Position numbers and translations under genes: made by a program
Shown: piece by piece, positions 1 to 9,042 of the stretch
Position numbering within the stretch: the first letter of the stretch is position 1
Layout: every line of letters starts with the position of its first letter
Assembly (NCBI GenBank): GCA_038108875.1
Contig: JAYNII010000011.1
Coordinates: forward strand, 1-43,032
From: VMDH01 sp038108875
Lineage (GTDB): Bacteria; Pseudomonadota; Gammaproteobacteria; Magnimaribacterales; D2472
Length of the DNA stretch: 43,032 bases
Direction: 5' to 3'
Notes under the pieces: model-generated
Databases searched by the model: none
Seen by the model: only the letters and a program-made list of their open reading frames with translations
Told to the model about the DNA's origin: nothing

Positions 1-1702
1 CTAGGCCAAATCTCTCAGCATTCTCAATTATCATAATATCTGCATCTTTCACATCAACTCCAACCTCAATCACAGTGGTTGATACTAAAACCTTTATTTT
101 CCCTGCTTTAAATGACTCCATGACAGCCATCTTTTCAAGTGGTTTCATTCTGCCATGGAGTTTTGCAATCAGGGGTTTGGGTATAAACTCAGATAGTTCC
201 TTTTCTCGTTCCTCTACATTACTAAGATCTAATGTTTCACTCTCTTCAATTAGAGGACAAACCCAATAGATTTTGCTTCCATTCTTAATAGCATTTGTTA
301 CTTTTAAAGACAGGTCAGAAATTTTTTGCTTTGCTAATAAAGTAGTAATGATTGGAGATCTTCCAGGAGGCAATTCATCTACCACAGATACATCCATATG
401 CGCATAAATACTCATAGCTAATGTTCTTGGAATAGGGGTAGCAGTTAAAGTGAGCTGATGCGGCGCCCTGTCTCTTTCATTTTCTTTTTTGACCAAAGAT
501 AGCCTTTGATTCACTCCAAATCTATGTTGTTCATCAATTACAACCATTCCTAATTTCTTAAAGACTATATCTATTTGAAAAACAGCATGGGTCCCAATAA
601 GTAGCTTTATTTCACCGCTAACTAATCGTTCTGTTATTTTCTTTCTTTCTTTAGATGGAGTTGAGCTGGTAAGCAAAGCAATTTGCTCAGCTTTATCTTT
701 AAGCAAATCCAAAATGGATAGAAAATGCTGTTCAGCCAAGATTGTGGTTGGTGCCATGATTACAGCTTGGGTATTAGAATCAATAGCTCTACAACAACTC
801 AGAAGTGCAATCATAGTCTTGCCTGAACCGACATCTCCTTGAACTAATCGCAGCATTGGAATATTTTTAGCTAAGTCTTGATAGATTTCACTAATTACTC
901 TGTGCTGGGCATTTGTGAGCTCGAATTTAAGATTTTTGAATATATCATTTGTCCAGTCACTCTCGTTTGTGCATTCAAAGGCATTTTGCCTAAACTTCTT
1001 TTCTTTAATGACTATCATCCCGCATTGGAAAGCAACCATTTCCTCTTTCATTAATCTAACCCTTGCTGGATGCGATCCTCCTGGTAAAAGCTCTTGAAGT
1101 GATTCGTTTATTAAGGGGAGATGGATAGTTAGGAGTGCGGATTTGAGATCTAACTCAAAGGCTGAGTCGTATTTCTTAAGTTCATGACCGGTATCAGAAA
1201 AGTCATAATTTTTAATTGCATTTTGAATGATTGCTCTAATTTTTTTTTGAGAAATTCCTTTTGTCACTCTGTAAAGTGGAATTAGGAAATCCTTTTCAAG
1301 GATATTGTTGGATTCAAAACTATATTCAGGATGAATGAGCTCATAGCCATATTTACTGATACTAACTTTCCCAAAACATACAACATCTCTATCTTTTTTA
1401 AATTCTCTAGCTTGGTTTGGATGAAAATAAAAGAACCTTAAGTTTAGAAATCCTGAGCCGTCATTTATTCTAACAACCATCATTTTTCTGGGACGATATA
1501 TGGTTTGGACCGATACAACTTTACCCATTACGACAAATTCTTCACCCTCTACTAAATGAGAAATACTGATAATCTTCGATCGGTTTTGATAGGAGTAAGG
1601 CAAATGAAAGCATAAGTCTTCAATTGAAAAGATACCCAAAGCGTGCAGGTTTGTAATCGTTGCAGGGCCAACCCCACTTAACTCTTTCAATTGTTTATTC
1701 AT
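1..1702 (-). CDS. recG: ATP-dependent DNA helicase RecG (5' part, cut by window edge)
   Basis: RecG remodels stalled replication forks and branched DNA. Reading leftwards from ATG at 1702-1700, the frame stays open to base 1, giving about 567 residues of a family usually near 690. The N-terminal wedge region begins MNKQLKELSGVGPAT. Walker A GDVGSGKT lies near residues 289-296, the DEQH box (VIDEQHRFG) near 387-395, motif III as LTATPIPRT, and motif VI begins in VIEVGVDV just before the edge. The C-terminal end of the second helicase lobe lies outside the window. It is divergent from the next gene with 36 bases between. In enterics recG sits downstream of spoT; here it is still close by but inverted and on the other side of gmk-rpoZ-spoT. 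Confidence 0.97.
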   Translation of the reverse strand, partial: MNKQLKELSGVGPATITNLHALGIFSIEDLCFHLPYSYQNRSKIISISHLVEGEEFVVMGKVVSVQTIYRPRKMMVVRINDGSGFLNLRFFYFHPNQAREFKKDRDVVCFGKVSISKYGYELIHPEYSFESNNILEKDFLIPLYRVTKGISQKKIRAIIQNAIKNYDFSDTGHELKKYDSAFELDLKSALLTIHLPLINESLQELLPGGSHPARVRLMKEEMVAFQCGMIVIKEKKFRQNAFECTNESDWTNDIFKNLKFELTNAQHRVISEIYQDLAKNIPMLRLVQGDVGSGKTMIALLSCCRAIDSNTQAVIMAPTTILAEQHFLSILDLLKDKAEQIALLTSSTPSKERKKITERLVSGEIKLLIGTHAVFQIDIVFKKLGMVVIDEQHRFGVNQRLSLVKKENERDRAPHQLTLTATPIPRTLAMSIYAHMDVSVVDELPPGRSPIITTLLAKQKISDLSLKVTNAIKNGSKIYWVCPLIEESETLDLSNVEEREKELSEFIPKPLIAKLHGRMKPLEKMAVMESFKAGKIKVLVSTTVIEVGVDVKDADIMIIENAERFGL

Positions 1703-1738
1703 CTTTAATAGATAATAATTTAAATAAATCTAGTTTGA

Positions 1739-2500
1739 ATGCAGAAAATAAAAAAAGTATTAATTTTTGGTTACGGTGATCTTGGCTCACGAGTTAAAGC
1801 GTTAGAGGCTAATTACAACATCAAGGTTTATGGAGTTTCAAGAAGACTTTCAGAAAATGAAGATTCTTTATACAGATGGGATTGGATGACCAATACTGAC
1901 TTGCCTCAAGATCTATTAGATATTGAGTGGGATGCGATAGTTATAATACTTAAGCCAACTTCCTATGATGAGCTTGGGTATTATGAAGGATATTGTAAAG
2001 GCTTAACTCAGTTAGTTCAGGCAATTCAACAGGCTCAATATAGGAGAGTTATCTTTGTATCCTCAACTAGAGTTTACAGTTACAAAAATAACCCCATTGG
2101 GAAAGATACTAAACCTACCCCAGATGACTTTAGGGGTCATAAAATTCTTGAAGCTGAATCTTTGGCGATAAGATCTTTTGCTAACAAACTTACTATACTG
2201 AGGTTTTCTGGACTTTATAAGGATGCACTGGATCTATCCAATTACTCACCGCAAACATCTCGTCAATTACTTCCATCAGAAAACATAAATAGGCTTTCAA
2301 GAGAAGCTGCTGCCTCAATTATTGCTAGCGTATCAACTGTATTATCTTTGGAGCAGGAAGTTTTAATTTGCAGTGAGCCTACATTTAATTGTAAAGATTA
2401 TTTTGAAAGCAGATTTCCCGATTATAGATTCAATGATAGTTTTACTTGCAAAGAACAGGGTAAAATATTTATCAAGGAAGCCTTATATAACTCTTGTTAA
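1739..2500 (+). CDS. YeeZ-like NAD(P)-binding Rossmann protein (extended SDR type)
   Basis: The 253-residue protein starts with a beta strand and the dinucleotide-binding motif GYGDLGSR (residues 11-18). A strand follows with VSSTRVY, which matches the SDR/epimerase Ser and Tyr region. Overall it resembles E. coli YeeZ, an epimerase-like protein of unsettled function. The Tyr is not followed by the usual YxxxK spacing in an obvious way, so catalytic activity is uncertain. No clear Shine-Dalgarno precedes the ATG. Six bases separate it from yicC, so it probably leads the yicC-gmk-rpoZ-spoT-ridA-pyrB transcript. Substrate unknown. Confidence 0.75.
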   Translation: MQKIKKVLIFGYGDLGSRVKALEANYNIKVYGVSRRLSENEDSLYRWDWMTNTDLPQDLLDIEWDAIVIILKPTSYDELGYYEGYCKGLTQLVQAIQQAQYRRVIFVSSTRVYSYKNNPIGKDTKPTPDDFRGHKILEAESLAIRSFANKLTILRFSGLYKDALDLSNYSPQTSRQLLPSENINRLSREAAASIIASVSTVLSLEQEVLICSEPTFNCKDYFESRFPDYRFNDSFTCKEQGKIFIKEALYNSC

Positions 2501-2506
2501 TTTAAA

Positions 2507-3358
2507 ATGCCATTAGAAGCTATGACAGGGTTTGGTAGCGCAAGGAAAGCCTCTCCGAATGGAGATATTTCCATTGATATCAAGTCACTCAATAATAAAT
2601 ACTTGGACATCTCAATCAAAACCCTTCAATACTCTCATGAACTAGAGTCTCTAGTTAAAACAAGTATCAAGAACTTATTTGTTAGAGGGTCCTTTGAGGT
2701 AAGAATCGATGTAGATTTTGAAGATATTTCAGACTATTCAGTAAATCAAAGACAATTAAAAAAAATCTTAACTTCCATCGCTGGCGCGGGAATAAGTATC
2801 AAAGAATTATCTCTAAGCGATATTGCTAGAGTTCCAGGGATCTTAGACAGCAAGCTTAACAAAAATAAACTAATAAATACCCTTAAACCAATTCTTAAAA
2901 GAGCTTTAGTGGATTTACTCGAATCCAGAAAAAAAGAAGGAAAAAAAATAACAAAGGTGTTTATTTCTAAACTAAATACTTTAAAAGCAATGACCAAAAA
3001 GTTTGAAATATTCCATAGAAAAGCAACAGGGTTCAGAGAAAGGCTCTTGAAAGCAAAGCATAAGAATTTAGGCTTGAAACTGAGTTTAGAGCAGTTTAAT
3101 CAAGAACTCGATTCCTTAAATATAAAGCATGATTTTGCAGAAGAGATAGAAAGAATCAATTTCCATCTCGATTCTCTGACCAAAGTCTTAAAAGAAAAAT
3201 CATCTCAAGGAAAAAAAATCGATTTCCTTTTGCAAGAACTCTTTAGAGAAGCAAACACATTGCTAGTGAAAGTTGATAACCCGGATCTAAAAAATAGTGC
3301 CATCGATTTTAAATTGATAGTTGAGGGTCTCCGAGAACAATCACAAAATCTTCAATAA
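2507..3358 (+). CDS. yicC: YicC family endoribonuclease
   Basis: This 283-residue protein carries both YicC hallmarks: an N-terminal MTGFGSA segment (residues 6-12) followed by a conserved SLNNKYLD strand, and a C-terminal block with LLQELFREANTL and the closing NSAIDFKLIVEGLREQ helix. The family is reported to act as an endoribonuclease in RNA turnover. The middle is Lys-rich and probably helical. Its stop overlaps the gmk start by one base (TAATG), so translation is probably coupled. Gene order yicC-gmk is common in Proteobacteria. Confidence 0.93.
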   Translation: MPLEAMTGFGSARKASPNGDISIDIKSLNNKYLDISIKTLQYSHELESLVKTSIKNLFVRGSFEVRIDVDFEDISDYSVNQRQLKKILTSIAGAGISIKELSLSDIARVPGILDSKLNKNKLINTLKPILKRALVDLLESRKKEGKKITKVFISKLNTLKAMTKKFEIFHRKATGFRERLLKAKHKNLGLKLSLEQFNQELDSLNIKHDFAEEIERINFHLDSLTKVLKEKSSQGKKIDFLLQELFREANTLLVKVDNPDLKNSAIDFKLIVEGLREQSQNLQ

Positions 3359-3978
3359 TGAATAGAGGAAGATTATTTGTTGTTTCAGCTGCCTCAGGAA
3401 CTGGCAAAAGCTCGCTTATTAGAGAAAGCCTAAAGCGCATTTCTTCACATGAGCTATCCGTGTCATATACCACGCGAGACCCAAGAGCAGGAGAAGAGAA
3501 CGGAGTACATTATTTTTTTGTAAGTAAAGAAGAATTCGCAAAGATTGAATCTAAAGGCGATTTCCTTGAACATGCTGTTGTTCATGGAAATCACTACGGT
3601 ACTTCAAAGAGCTTAACTGAGGAAAAATTATCTGCTGGGGTTAGCCTCATTTTAGAAATAGATGTGCAAGGATATGAACAAATACTTAATCACCACTTAG
3701 ATCACGTATCCATTTTTATTCTTCCACCCTCGTTCGATGATCTCAAGAAACGACTCACTGAGAGAGGATCCAATGATCAAGCATCTATAGAGCTTAGACT
3801 AGATAATGCAAAAGGGGAGCTAAAAAAAGCGCATCTTTATCATAACTTAATTCTTAACGATAATTTTCAAGAATGTATGAATGCATTTCTAGCTATTCTC
3901 AGCAACTCAGAACAATCAAATAGTAACAAAGATAAGGAAATCTTTTTAGGCAAACTATTGTCTTCATGGGGTAAATAA
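3358..3978 (+). CDS. gmk: Guanylate kinase
   Basis: Converts GMP to GDP with ATP. The 206-residue protein has a P-loop SGTGKSS (residues 13-19), the GMP-binding TTRDPRAGEENGVHYFF segment, and the lid-region LTERGSND. Length is normal for the family. It sits between yicC and rpoZ. The adjacent spoT and gmk both concern guanine nucleotides, and (p)ppGpp is a known inhibitor of many guanylate kinases, but nothing in this sequence shows that directly. Confidence 0.97.
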   Translation: MNRGRLFVVSAASGTGKSSLIRESLKRISSHELSVSYTTRDPRAGEENGVHYFFVSKEEFAKIESKGDFLEHAVVHGNHYGTSKSLTEEKLSAGVSLILEIDVQGYEQILNHHLDHVSIFILPPSFDDLKKRLTERGSNDQASIELRLDNAKGELKKAHLYHNLILNDNFQECMNAFLAILSNSEQSNSNKDKEIFLGKLLSSWGK

Positions 3979-4006
3979 CTCTAAAATACGCCTCCGGAGT
4001 TGAACT

Positions 4007-4276
4007 ATGGCAAGAATAACAGTAGAAGGTTGCTTAGATAAAGTACACAGTAGATTTGAGTTAATTTTATTGGCTTCTGCTCGTGCACGCCAACTTTCTA
4101 CCACCAGCAGAGAACCTCTTGTAGAATGGGAAGATGACAAACCCACTATTGTTGCTCTTAGAGAGATAGAATCCGGACTGATAAATGAGGAGATTCTTCA
4201 GAAAACACTCGAAGAAGACATGCTGCTTGATGAGTTCTCCATCGAAAAAACTAAAGCTCGAATTCAAGCACTTTAA
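4007..4276 (+). CDS. rpoZ: RNA polymerase omega subunit
   Basis: This small RNA polymerase subunit helps assemble beta-prime and forms part of a ppGpp site in Proteobacteria. The 89-residue protein opens MARITVEGCLDKV and contains the family core RFELILLASARARQL. The C-terminal tail is acidic. It follows gmk after 28 bases; a GGAG stretch at about 3996-4000 is a good Shine-Dalgarno for the ATG at 4007. The spoT gene follows after 23 bases, which is the standard gmk-rpoZ-spoT order. Confidence 0.96.
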   Translation: MARITVEGCLDKVHSRFELILLASARARQLSTTSREPLVEWEDDKPTIVALREIESGLINEEILQKTLEEDMLLDEFSIEKTKARIQAL

Positions 4277-4299
4277 TCTTCCATCTCGTGAGGTAGCGC

Positions 4300-6510
4300 T
4301 TGAATACTAGCGTTTCCCATACTCTTTCAATTTTTCAGAGTCAAAATCAACGTGATTTAGATAAACTTCCAGATGAGACTTATAAATTAGCCTCAAGCTA
4401 TCTAAATAAAGAGCATGTAAAGAAAATTAATCTTGCATATTGTGTAGCAAAAGAAGCTCACATAGATCAAAAGAGAAAAGAGGGTTCCCCTTATATTTCG
4501 CATCCTGTTGAAGTTGCTAATATTCTTCTTTCCTATCGCCTTGATTACGAAACTGTCTGCGCGGGCCTAATGCATGACGTCCTTGAGGATTCTCATGTAC
4601 AAAAGAATTCTCTTGAAAAATTATTTGGAAAAGACATTGCAAACCTAGTGGATGGCGTAAGCAAATTAAACAAGATGGAATTTTCTGACATTCTTGAAAG
4701 GAATGCACAAAGTATTCAAAAGATGGCGCTTGCCATGTCAAAAGATATTAGGGTCATAGTTATAAAGTTATGCGATCGATTGCACAACATGCGTACTATT
4801 AAATTTTTGCCTAGAGAAAAACAAATTAAGAAATCCAAGGAAACTCTTGAGCTGTATGGCCCAATTGCTATCAGGATAGGGATGCAGTCCCTTAGAGCCG
4901 AGCTAGAGGATCTTGCTTTTGAATGTTTACACCCTATGCGAGCTAAGTTACTTAAATCAGCTATCGCTTCAGCACGACGAGGTAGAATTAGAATCATTTA
5001 CCGTCTCAAGAAACATATTAAGTACTCTCTAGCAAAGAATGGCGTGAAGGCGACGGTTCAAGGAAGGGAGAAAGCCATCTCAAGCATCTATCAAAAGATA
5101 AAAATTAAAAAGAAACCTTTTTCAGAAATCTTTGATGTATTCGCATTTAGAGTGATCGTCGAGTCTGCTGAGGATGCCTATAGAACTTTAGGTGTTGTGC
5201 ATAATATCTTTAAACCCATAGAGCAAAGATTTAAAGATTATATAGCGATACCTAAGACAAACGGTTATCAAGCTCTTCACACAACCTTAATTGCTGATAA
5301 CGGTATTCCAATAGAAATACAGATACAAACAAAAAGTATGGAATCTGTAGCGGATAACGGTATTGCTGCTCATTGGGCCTACAAGAGCAATGATTCTTCA
5401 GGGCCAAGATTTATTGGTGCAAAGAAATGGGCAGAAGGACTTCAGAAGCTTAATTTAAATTCTAAGGATTCTCATGAATTTATAGAATCTTTAAAAACTG
5501 ACTTATTCAATGACGAAGTTTATGTTTTTACTCCAAAAGGTGAAATCGTTAATTTAAAGAATGGCTCAACTCCGATTGATTTAGCCTATGAGCTTCACAC
5601 GGATCTTGGTAACAAAGCTATTGCTTGTAAAGTTAATAGAAAATACGCCCCACTTAATATACAACTTGATAATGGGCAAAGCATTGAGATTATTACCGGA
5701 GAGGAAGTCGCTCCAGATCCTGCGTGGTTAAATTTTGTAGTTACCAGTAAAGCCAGATCTGCTATAAGAGCAACTCTCAGACATCAAAAAGTTTCTCATG
5801 CAAGAAAGATTGGAAGGGTAATGCTTGAATCTGAACTTAAAAGAGAGGGAAGTCAGCTCAGTGACTATAGGGGATCGAAGCTTGAGCAGATTTTAAATAG
5901 TATTGGAGCATCCTCTCTAAATACATTACTAACTGATCTGGGACTTGGTAAAAAAACTAGTAACCTCGTGGCTAAAAGATTCACAATTGGGAGAAAAACT
6001 CAAGAAGAGAACCTTCAGTTTGCTGAAGAAAATATGAAGCTAGAAGATCATATGTTAGCGGGAGTTTCGGTTATTTATGCAAAATGCTGTCTTCCAGTTA
6101 AAGGAGATCCCATAGTTGCTCATACGGATACGGAAAGAGGAGTAGTTATCCACCATGCTCGCTGCAGACAGATAGTCAACCTTAGATCTAAACAATCCAA
6201 TCTTTTCTCGATTATATGGGGAGAAGACACTCAAGACAGATTTTATAAAGCCCATATTAGGGTATTGGCTGAAGACAGGCCTGGTATTCTTGCCGATGTT
6301 GCATCTGTGTTTGCTAGCCAAAAAATAAATATTTATGCGGTTAACTCAAAAGATATCGATGCTGTTATGCAAGAATTTTTCTTTGAAGCAGAATTCTCAG
6401 ATATTGAGATGGTTAAAAAACTTATGATCAAAGTTAGAGCAGTTAAGAGCGTCACCAGTTGTACTCGAATTGTTAATGATGAAAGGAGCAAAAATGAAAA
6501 AACAAATTAA
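4300..6510 (+). CDS. spoT: Bifunctional (p)ppGpp synthetase/hydrolase SpoT
   Basis: RSH enzyme that makes and degrades the alarmone (p)ppGpp. The 736 residues follow the family layout. The HD hydrolase domain (about 40-195) has HDVLED and CDRLHNMRT. The synthetase domain (about 245-360) has RFKDYIAIPKTNGYQALHT, whose RxKD signature is typical of bifunctional enzymes rather than RelA. A TGS domain runs from about 405 to 468, a zinc-finger-like region with AKCCLPVKGDP lies near 595, and an ACT domain runs from about 650 to the end. The start is TTG at 4300, preceded by GAGG at 4289-4292; no in-frame ATG occurs before the HD domain. The 3' end overlaps ridA by 17 bases. Whether another RSH exists elsewhere cannot be told here. 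Confidence 0.96.
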   Translation: MNTSVSHTLSIFQSQNQRDLDKLPDETYKLASSYLNKEHVKKINLAYCVAKEAHIDQKRKEGSPYISHPVEVANILLSYRLDYETVCAGLMHDVLEDSHVQKNSLEKLFGKDIANLVDGVSKLNKMEFSDILERNAQSIQKMALAMSKDIRVIVIKLCDRLHNMRTIKFLPREKQIKKSKETLELYGPIAIRIGMQSLRAELEDLAFECLHPMRAKLLKSAIASARRGRIRIIYRLKKHIKYSLAKNGVKATVQGREKAISSIYQKIKIKKKPFSEIFDVFAFRVIVESAEDAYRTLGVVHNIFKPIEQRFKDYIAIPKTNGYQALHTTLIADNGIPIEIQIQTKSMESVADNGIAAHWAYKSNDSSGPRFIGAKKWAEGLQKLNLNSKDSHEFIESLKTDLFNDEVYVFTPKGEIVNLKNGSTPIDLAYELHTDLGNKAIACKVNRKYAPLNIQLDNGQSIEIITGEEVAPDPAWLNFVVTSKARSAIRATLRHQKVSHARKIGRVMLESELKREGSQLSDYRGSKLEQILNSIGASSLNTLLTDLGLGKKTSNLVAKRFTIGRKTQEENLQFAEENMKLEDHMLAGVSVIYAKCCLPVKGDPIVAHTDTERGVVIHHARCRQIVNLRSKQSNLFSIIWGEDTQDRFYKAHIRVLAEDRPGILADVASVFASQKINIYAVNSKDIDAVMQEFFFEAEFSDIEMVKKLMIKVRAVKSVTSCTRIVNDERSKNEKTN

Positions 6511-6874
6511 TACCACTAAAGCTCCCGCTGCCATTGGTCCTTATTCTCAGGCTATTGTTGCTGGAGATTTTTTGTTTGTGTCAGGACAAATTCCAATTAA
6601 TCCTACGAATGGCTCCTTGGTTCTAGATTCAGTTGATTCACAAGCAAGGCAGGTATTTAGTAATCTACAAGCAATTATTGCTGAAGCAGGCGCGTCTTTT
6701 AATGAAGTAGTAAAATTAACAATCTATCTAACTAATCTGGAGAATTTTGCTGCAGTTAATTCAATCATGGAGGATTTTTTTTCTAGGCCCTATCCAGCTA
6801 GGGCAACTGTAGAAGTATCCAGATTACCTAAAGATGTTGAGGTGGAAATTGATGCCATCGTGCATTTAATTTAA
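6494..6874 (+). CDS. ridA: RidA family enamine/imine deaminase
   Basis: RidA hydrolyses reactive 2-aminoacrylate-type enamines and imines formed by PLP enzymes. The 126-residue protein shows APAAIGPYSQAI at the N-terminus, the FVSGQIP strand and the C-terminal PYPARATVEVSRLPKDVEVEID, whose Arg is the carboxylate-binding residue of the family. I chose ATG 6494 because AAGGAG lies at 6483-6488; an upstream ATG at 6470 would add eight residues with no support. It overlaps the end of spoT and is followed after two bases by pyrB. The ridA-spoT neighbourhood is common in gammaproteobacteria. Confidence 0.95.
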   Translation: MKKQINTTKAPAAIGPYSQAIVAGDFLFVSGQIPINPTNGSLVLDSVDSQARQVFSNLQAIIAEAGASFNEVVKLTIYLTNLENFAAVNSIMEDFFSRPYPARATVEVSRLPKDVEVEIDAIVHLI

Positions 6875-6876
6875 TC

Positions 6877-7788
6877 ATGAATTTAATATCAGTAAGTCAA
6901 TTAAGCAGGTCAGAAATTGAAGAAATTTTTGAATTAGCAACTAATTTTTTTGATGAAGAAACTAGAGCATTTAAACAGGATCCAATACTTTCAGATAAAA
7001 GAGTGCTCAACCTGTTTTTTGAACCTAGCACAAGAACAAAACTATCTTTTGAGGTTGCTGCACGAAATCTTGGAATGAACATTTTTAATCTTGATGAATT
7101 ATCCTCTTCAATGCAAAAAGGTGAGACTCTTGAGGATACTATAGAAGTCGCATTAAGCATGGGTATTGATGCTTGTATAATCCGACATAAAGAATCTGTG
7201 ATCCATGATTTGGTTGCTCAGTTTCCTAGCATGGTTTTTATAAATGCAGGAGAGGGAGCAGTTTCTCATCCCTCACAAACATTATTAGATCTTTATACTG
7301 TTAAGCAAAACTTTGATGATCTAAGTGGATTAAGTTATTTGATAGTTGGAGACTTAGATCATTCAAGGGTATTAGCCTCGCTGCTGGAAGGCCTAAGTAT
7401 TGTAGGAGCTAAAGAAATTACCTTATGCAGCCCCCAAGAACTTGCTCAGAAATATTGTGAACATAAATCCATCAGTTACCAAGAAGATCTCATTAGCTCC
7501 CTGGATGGGGTAGATGTGATTATGGCTCTGAGAATCCAACATGAGCGTCTTGATCAAGTGTTAAGTATTTCTGCAGAAGCTTATACTTCACGTTATCAAC
7601 TTTCCCATCAAAAGCTTGTTAATGGAGTGGGGCATGAGAATTTTATTTTGATACATCCTGGACCGGTTAACTATGGAATTGAGTTGCATCCAGATGTAAG
7701 AGATAGACCATATTGCAAGATAAGAGAGCAAGTTGCCAATGGTGTAGGGATAAGAATGGCTATTCTAACTAAGACGCTGCTTTCCTAG
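6877..7788 (+). CDS. pyrB: Aspartate carbamoyltransferase catalytic subunit
   Basis: Second step of pyrimidine synthesis: carbamoyl phosphate plus aspartate to carbamoyl-aspartate. The 303-residue protein has FFEPSTRTKLSFE (STRT at 51-54, the carbamoyl-phosphate loop), HPSQTLLDL, and a C-terminal HPGPVNYGIEL. No pyrI regulatory subunit gene or pyrC-like partner follows. The gene is last in its transcript, and its final 20 bases overlap the end of the convergent riboflavin synthase gene. No uracil-responsive leader is possible, since only two bases separate it from ridA. Confidence 0.96.
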   Translation: MNLISVSQLSRSEIEEIFELATNFFDEETRAFKQDPILSDKRVLNLFFEPSTRTKLSFEVAARNLGMNIFNLDELSSSMQKGETLEDTIEVALSMGIDACIIRHKESVIHDLVAQFPSMVFINAGEGAVSHPSQTLLDLYTVKQNFDDLSGLSYLIVGDLDHSRVLASLLEGLSIVGAKEITLCSPQELAQKYCEHKSISYQEDLISSLDGVDVIMALRIQHERLDQVLSISAEAYTSRYQLSHQKLVNGVGHENFILIHPGPVNYGIELHPDVRDRPYCKIREQVANGVGIRMAILTKTLLS

Positions 7789-8395
7789 ATTTCTTAAGTA
7801 TTTTTTTTACAGTTTCAACAACGTTAATTGTGTTTTGATCTATTTCAATATTTACTAAATCACCTATAGCTAGCTCTTTTAGATTTGTAATCGAGAGAGT
7901 TTCAGGGATTAAATGCAATGTAAAAAATTTTCTAGTGATTTGGCCAATAGTCAGACTGCAACCATTAACTCCAACATAACCTTTGTGCATCAAATATTGT
8001 GAAAATCTCGTTGGGACCATTACTTTCAAATCAATGGTATCTCTTGACCACGAAGTTTTATCTGTAATTTCTCCAGTAGTATGTATATGTCCCGATAACA
8101 AATGACCACCAATTTCATCAGATAATTTCATGGATCGCTCAAGATTGACCAATTTAGAATTCTGCTTTAGTTGCTTAAGATTAGTGGTTTTTAATGTTTC
8201 AGCTATCACATCAAAGCGCAAAGAAGTAGATAGAATTTTTGTGACCGTAAGACATACCCCATCTACGGAGACGCTTGCACCCTGTTTAATGTCCTTTAAA
8301 AATTTCTTGGAAGTTGCAACCTCTATAGAATTATAATTGGTGCTAGACTTTAGAGTTATAGCTTTTCCAGTTTCTTGGATTATTCCTGTGAACAT
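7769..8395 (-). CDS. ribE: Riboflavin synthase, alpha chain
   Basis: Dismutates two 6,7-dimethyl-8-ribityllumazine molecules to riboflavin. The 208-residue protein begins MFTGIIQETG and is built of two similar lumazine-binding barrels (about 1-97 and 98-200); the second contains GYVGVNGCSLTIG. I use ATG 8395, which overlaps the pyrE stop (TAATG), rather than the longer form from 8407, because the family begins with MFTGI. No FMN riboswitch is visible, and there is no room for one since pyrE is joined to it. Other rib genes are not in the window. The symbol follows usage for the alpha-type enzyme; ribC is also used. Confidence 0.96.
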   Translation of the reverse strand: MFTGIIQETGKAITLKSSTNYNSIEVATSKKFLKDIKQGASVSVDGVCLTVTKILSTSLRFDVIAETLKTTNLKQLKQNSKLVNLERSMKLSDEIGGHLLSGHIHTTGEITDKTSWSRDTIDLKVMVPTRFSQYLMHKGYVGVNGCSLTIGQITRKFFTLHLIPETLSITNLKELAIGDLVNIEIDQNTINVVETVKKILKKSRKAAS

Positions 8396-9042
8396 TATGT
8401 TCCCCACATGTGACGATAATCAGTAAGCTGGTTTTCCCAAGGTTTAAACTCAACATTGGTAGAAGTAAATTCAATAAGGTCATCTAAACAGATGACACTT
8501 CTGACTTCAATGTTGTAAGCGGCTTGCAATTCTTCTTTGGCAGATAATTCGCCTGATCCTTTTTCTTGCCTGTCTAATCCTACTAAGAGCATTTTTGGTT
8601 CCGCATTATGATGTTGTAGCAATTTGATAGATGCTTTTGCTGCAGTACCTGCGGAGAGAACATCGTCAATAATTATTACCTTTCCCTTAGGATCTGCTCC
8701 AATGATATGGCCACCCTCTCCATGATTTTTCACCTCTTTTCTATCAAAACTTAATTGAAGATCAGGGTGAAGAGTTTTTAGCTGTAAACCAATCATTGAT
8801 CCAAAAATAGTTCCTTTATATGCAGGCCCAAAAAGCTGATCAAAATCCAATATTTTATCTTTAACTACTGCCACGAAAGCATCTATTATCTTCGTAAGAT
8901 TAACCGAACTTAACAGCCTTGAAGCATTGAAGAAGTAGGGGCTTATTCTTCCAGATTTAAGAGTAAATTCTCCAAACATCAATGCCTGAGTTTCAACAGC
9001 TGCATTAATAAAGTTCATCTGCTCTGAGGTTAATTTAGACAT
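8395..9042 (-). CDS. pyrE: Orotate phosphoribosyltransferase
   Basis: Adds PRPP to orotate to give OMP in pyrimidine synthesis. The 215-residue protein has the N-terminal LKSGRISPYFFNAS segment, FGPAYKG for orotate binding (71-77), and the PRPP motif IIDDVLSAGTA (124-134). It overlaps rph by 13 bases at its 5' end and ribE by one base at its 3' end. The rph-pyrE pair is standard in gammaproteobacteria. The attenuator that separates the two in E. coli cannot exist here because the genes overlap. Confidence 0.97.
   Translation of the reverse strand: MSKLTSEQMNFINAAVETQALMFGEFTLKSGRISPYFFNASRLLSSVNLTKIIDAFVAVVKDKILDFDQLFGPAYKGTIFGSMIGLQLKTLHPDLQLSFDRKEVKNHGEGGHIIGADPKGKVIIIDDVLSAGTAAKASIKLLQHHNAEPKMLLVGLDRQEKGSGELSAKEELQAAYNIEVRSVICLDDLIEFTSTNVEFKPWENQLTDYRHMWGT

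Noticed and set aside
7790..7810. T-rich run after the pyrB stop as an intrinsic terminator
   Set aside because: Only a weak bulged stem (ACTAAG with CTTAAGT) and a long loop precede the T tract; not convincing, and it lies within ribE.
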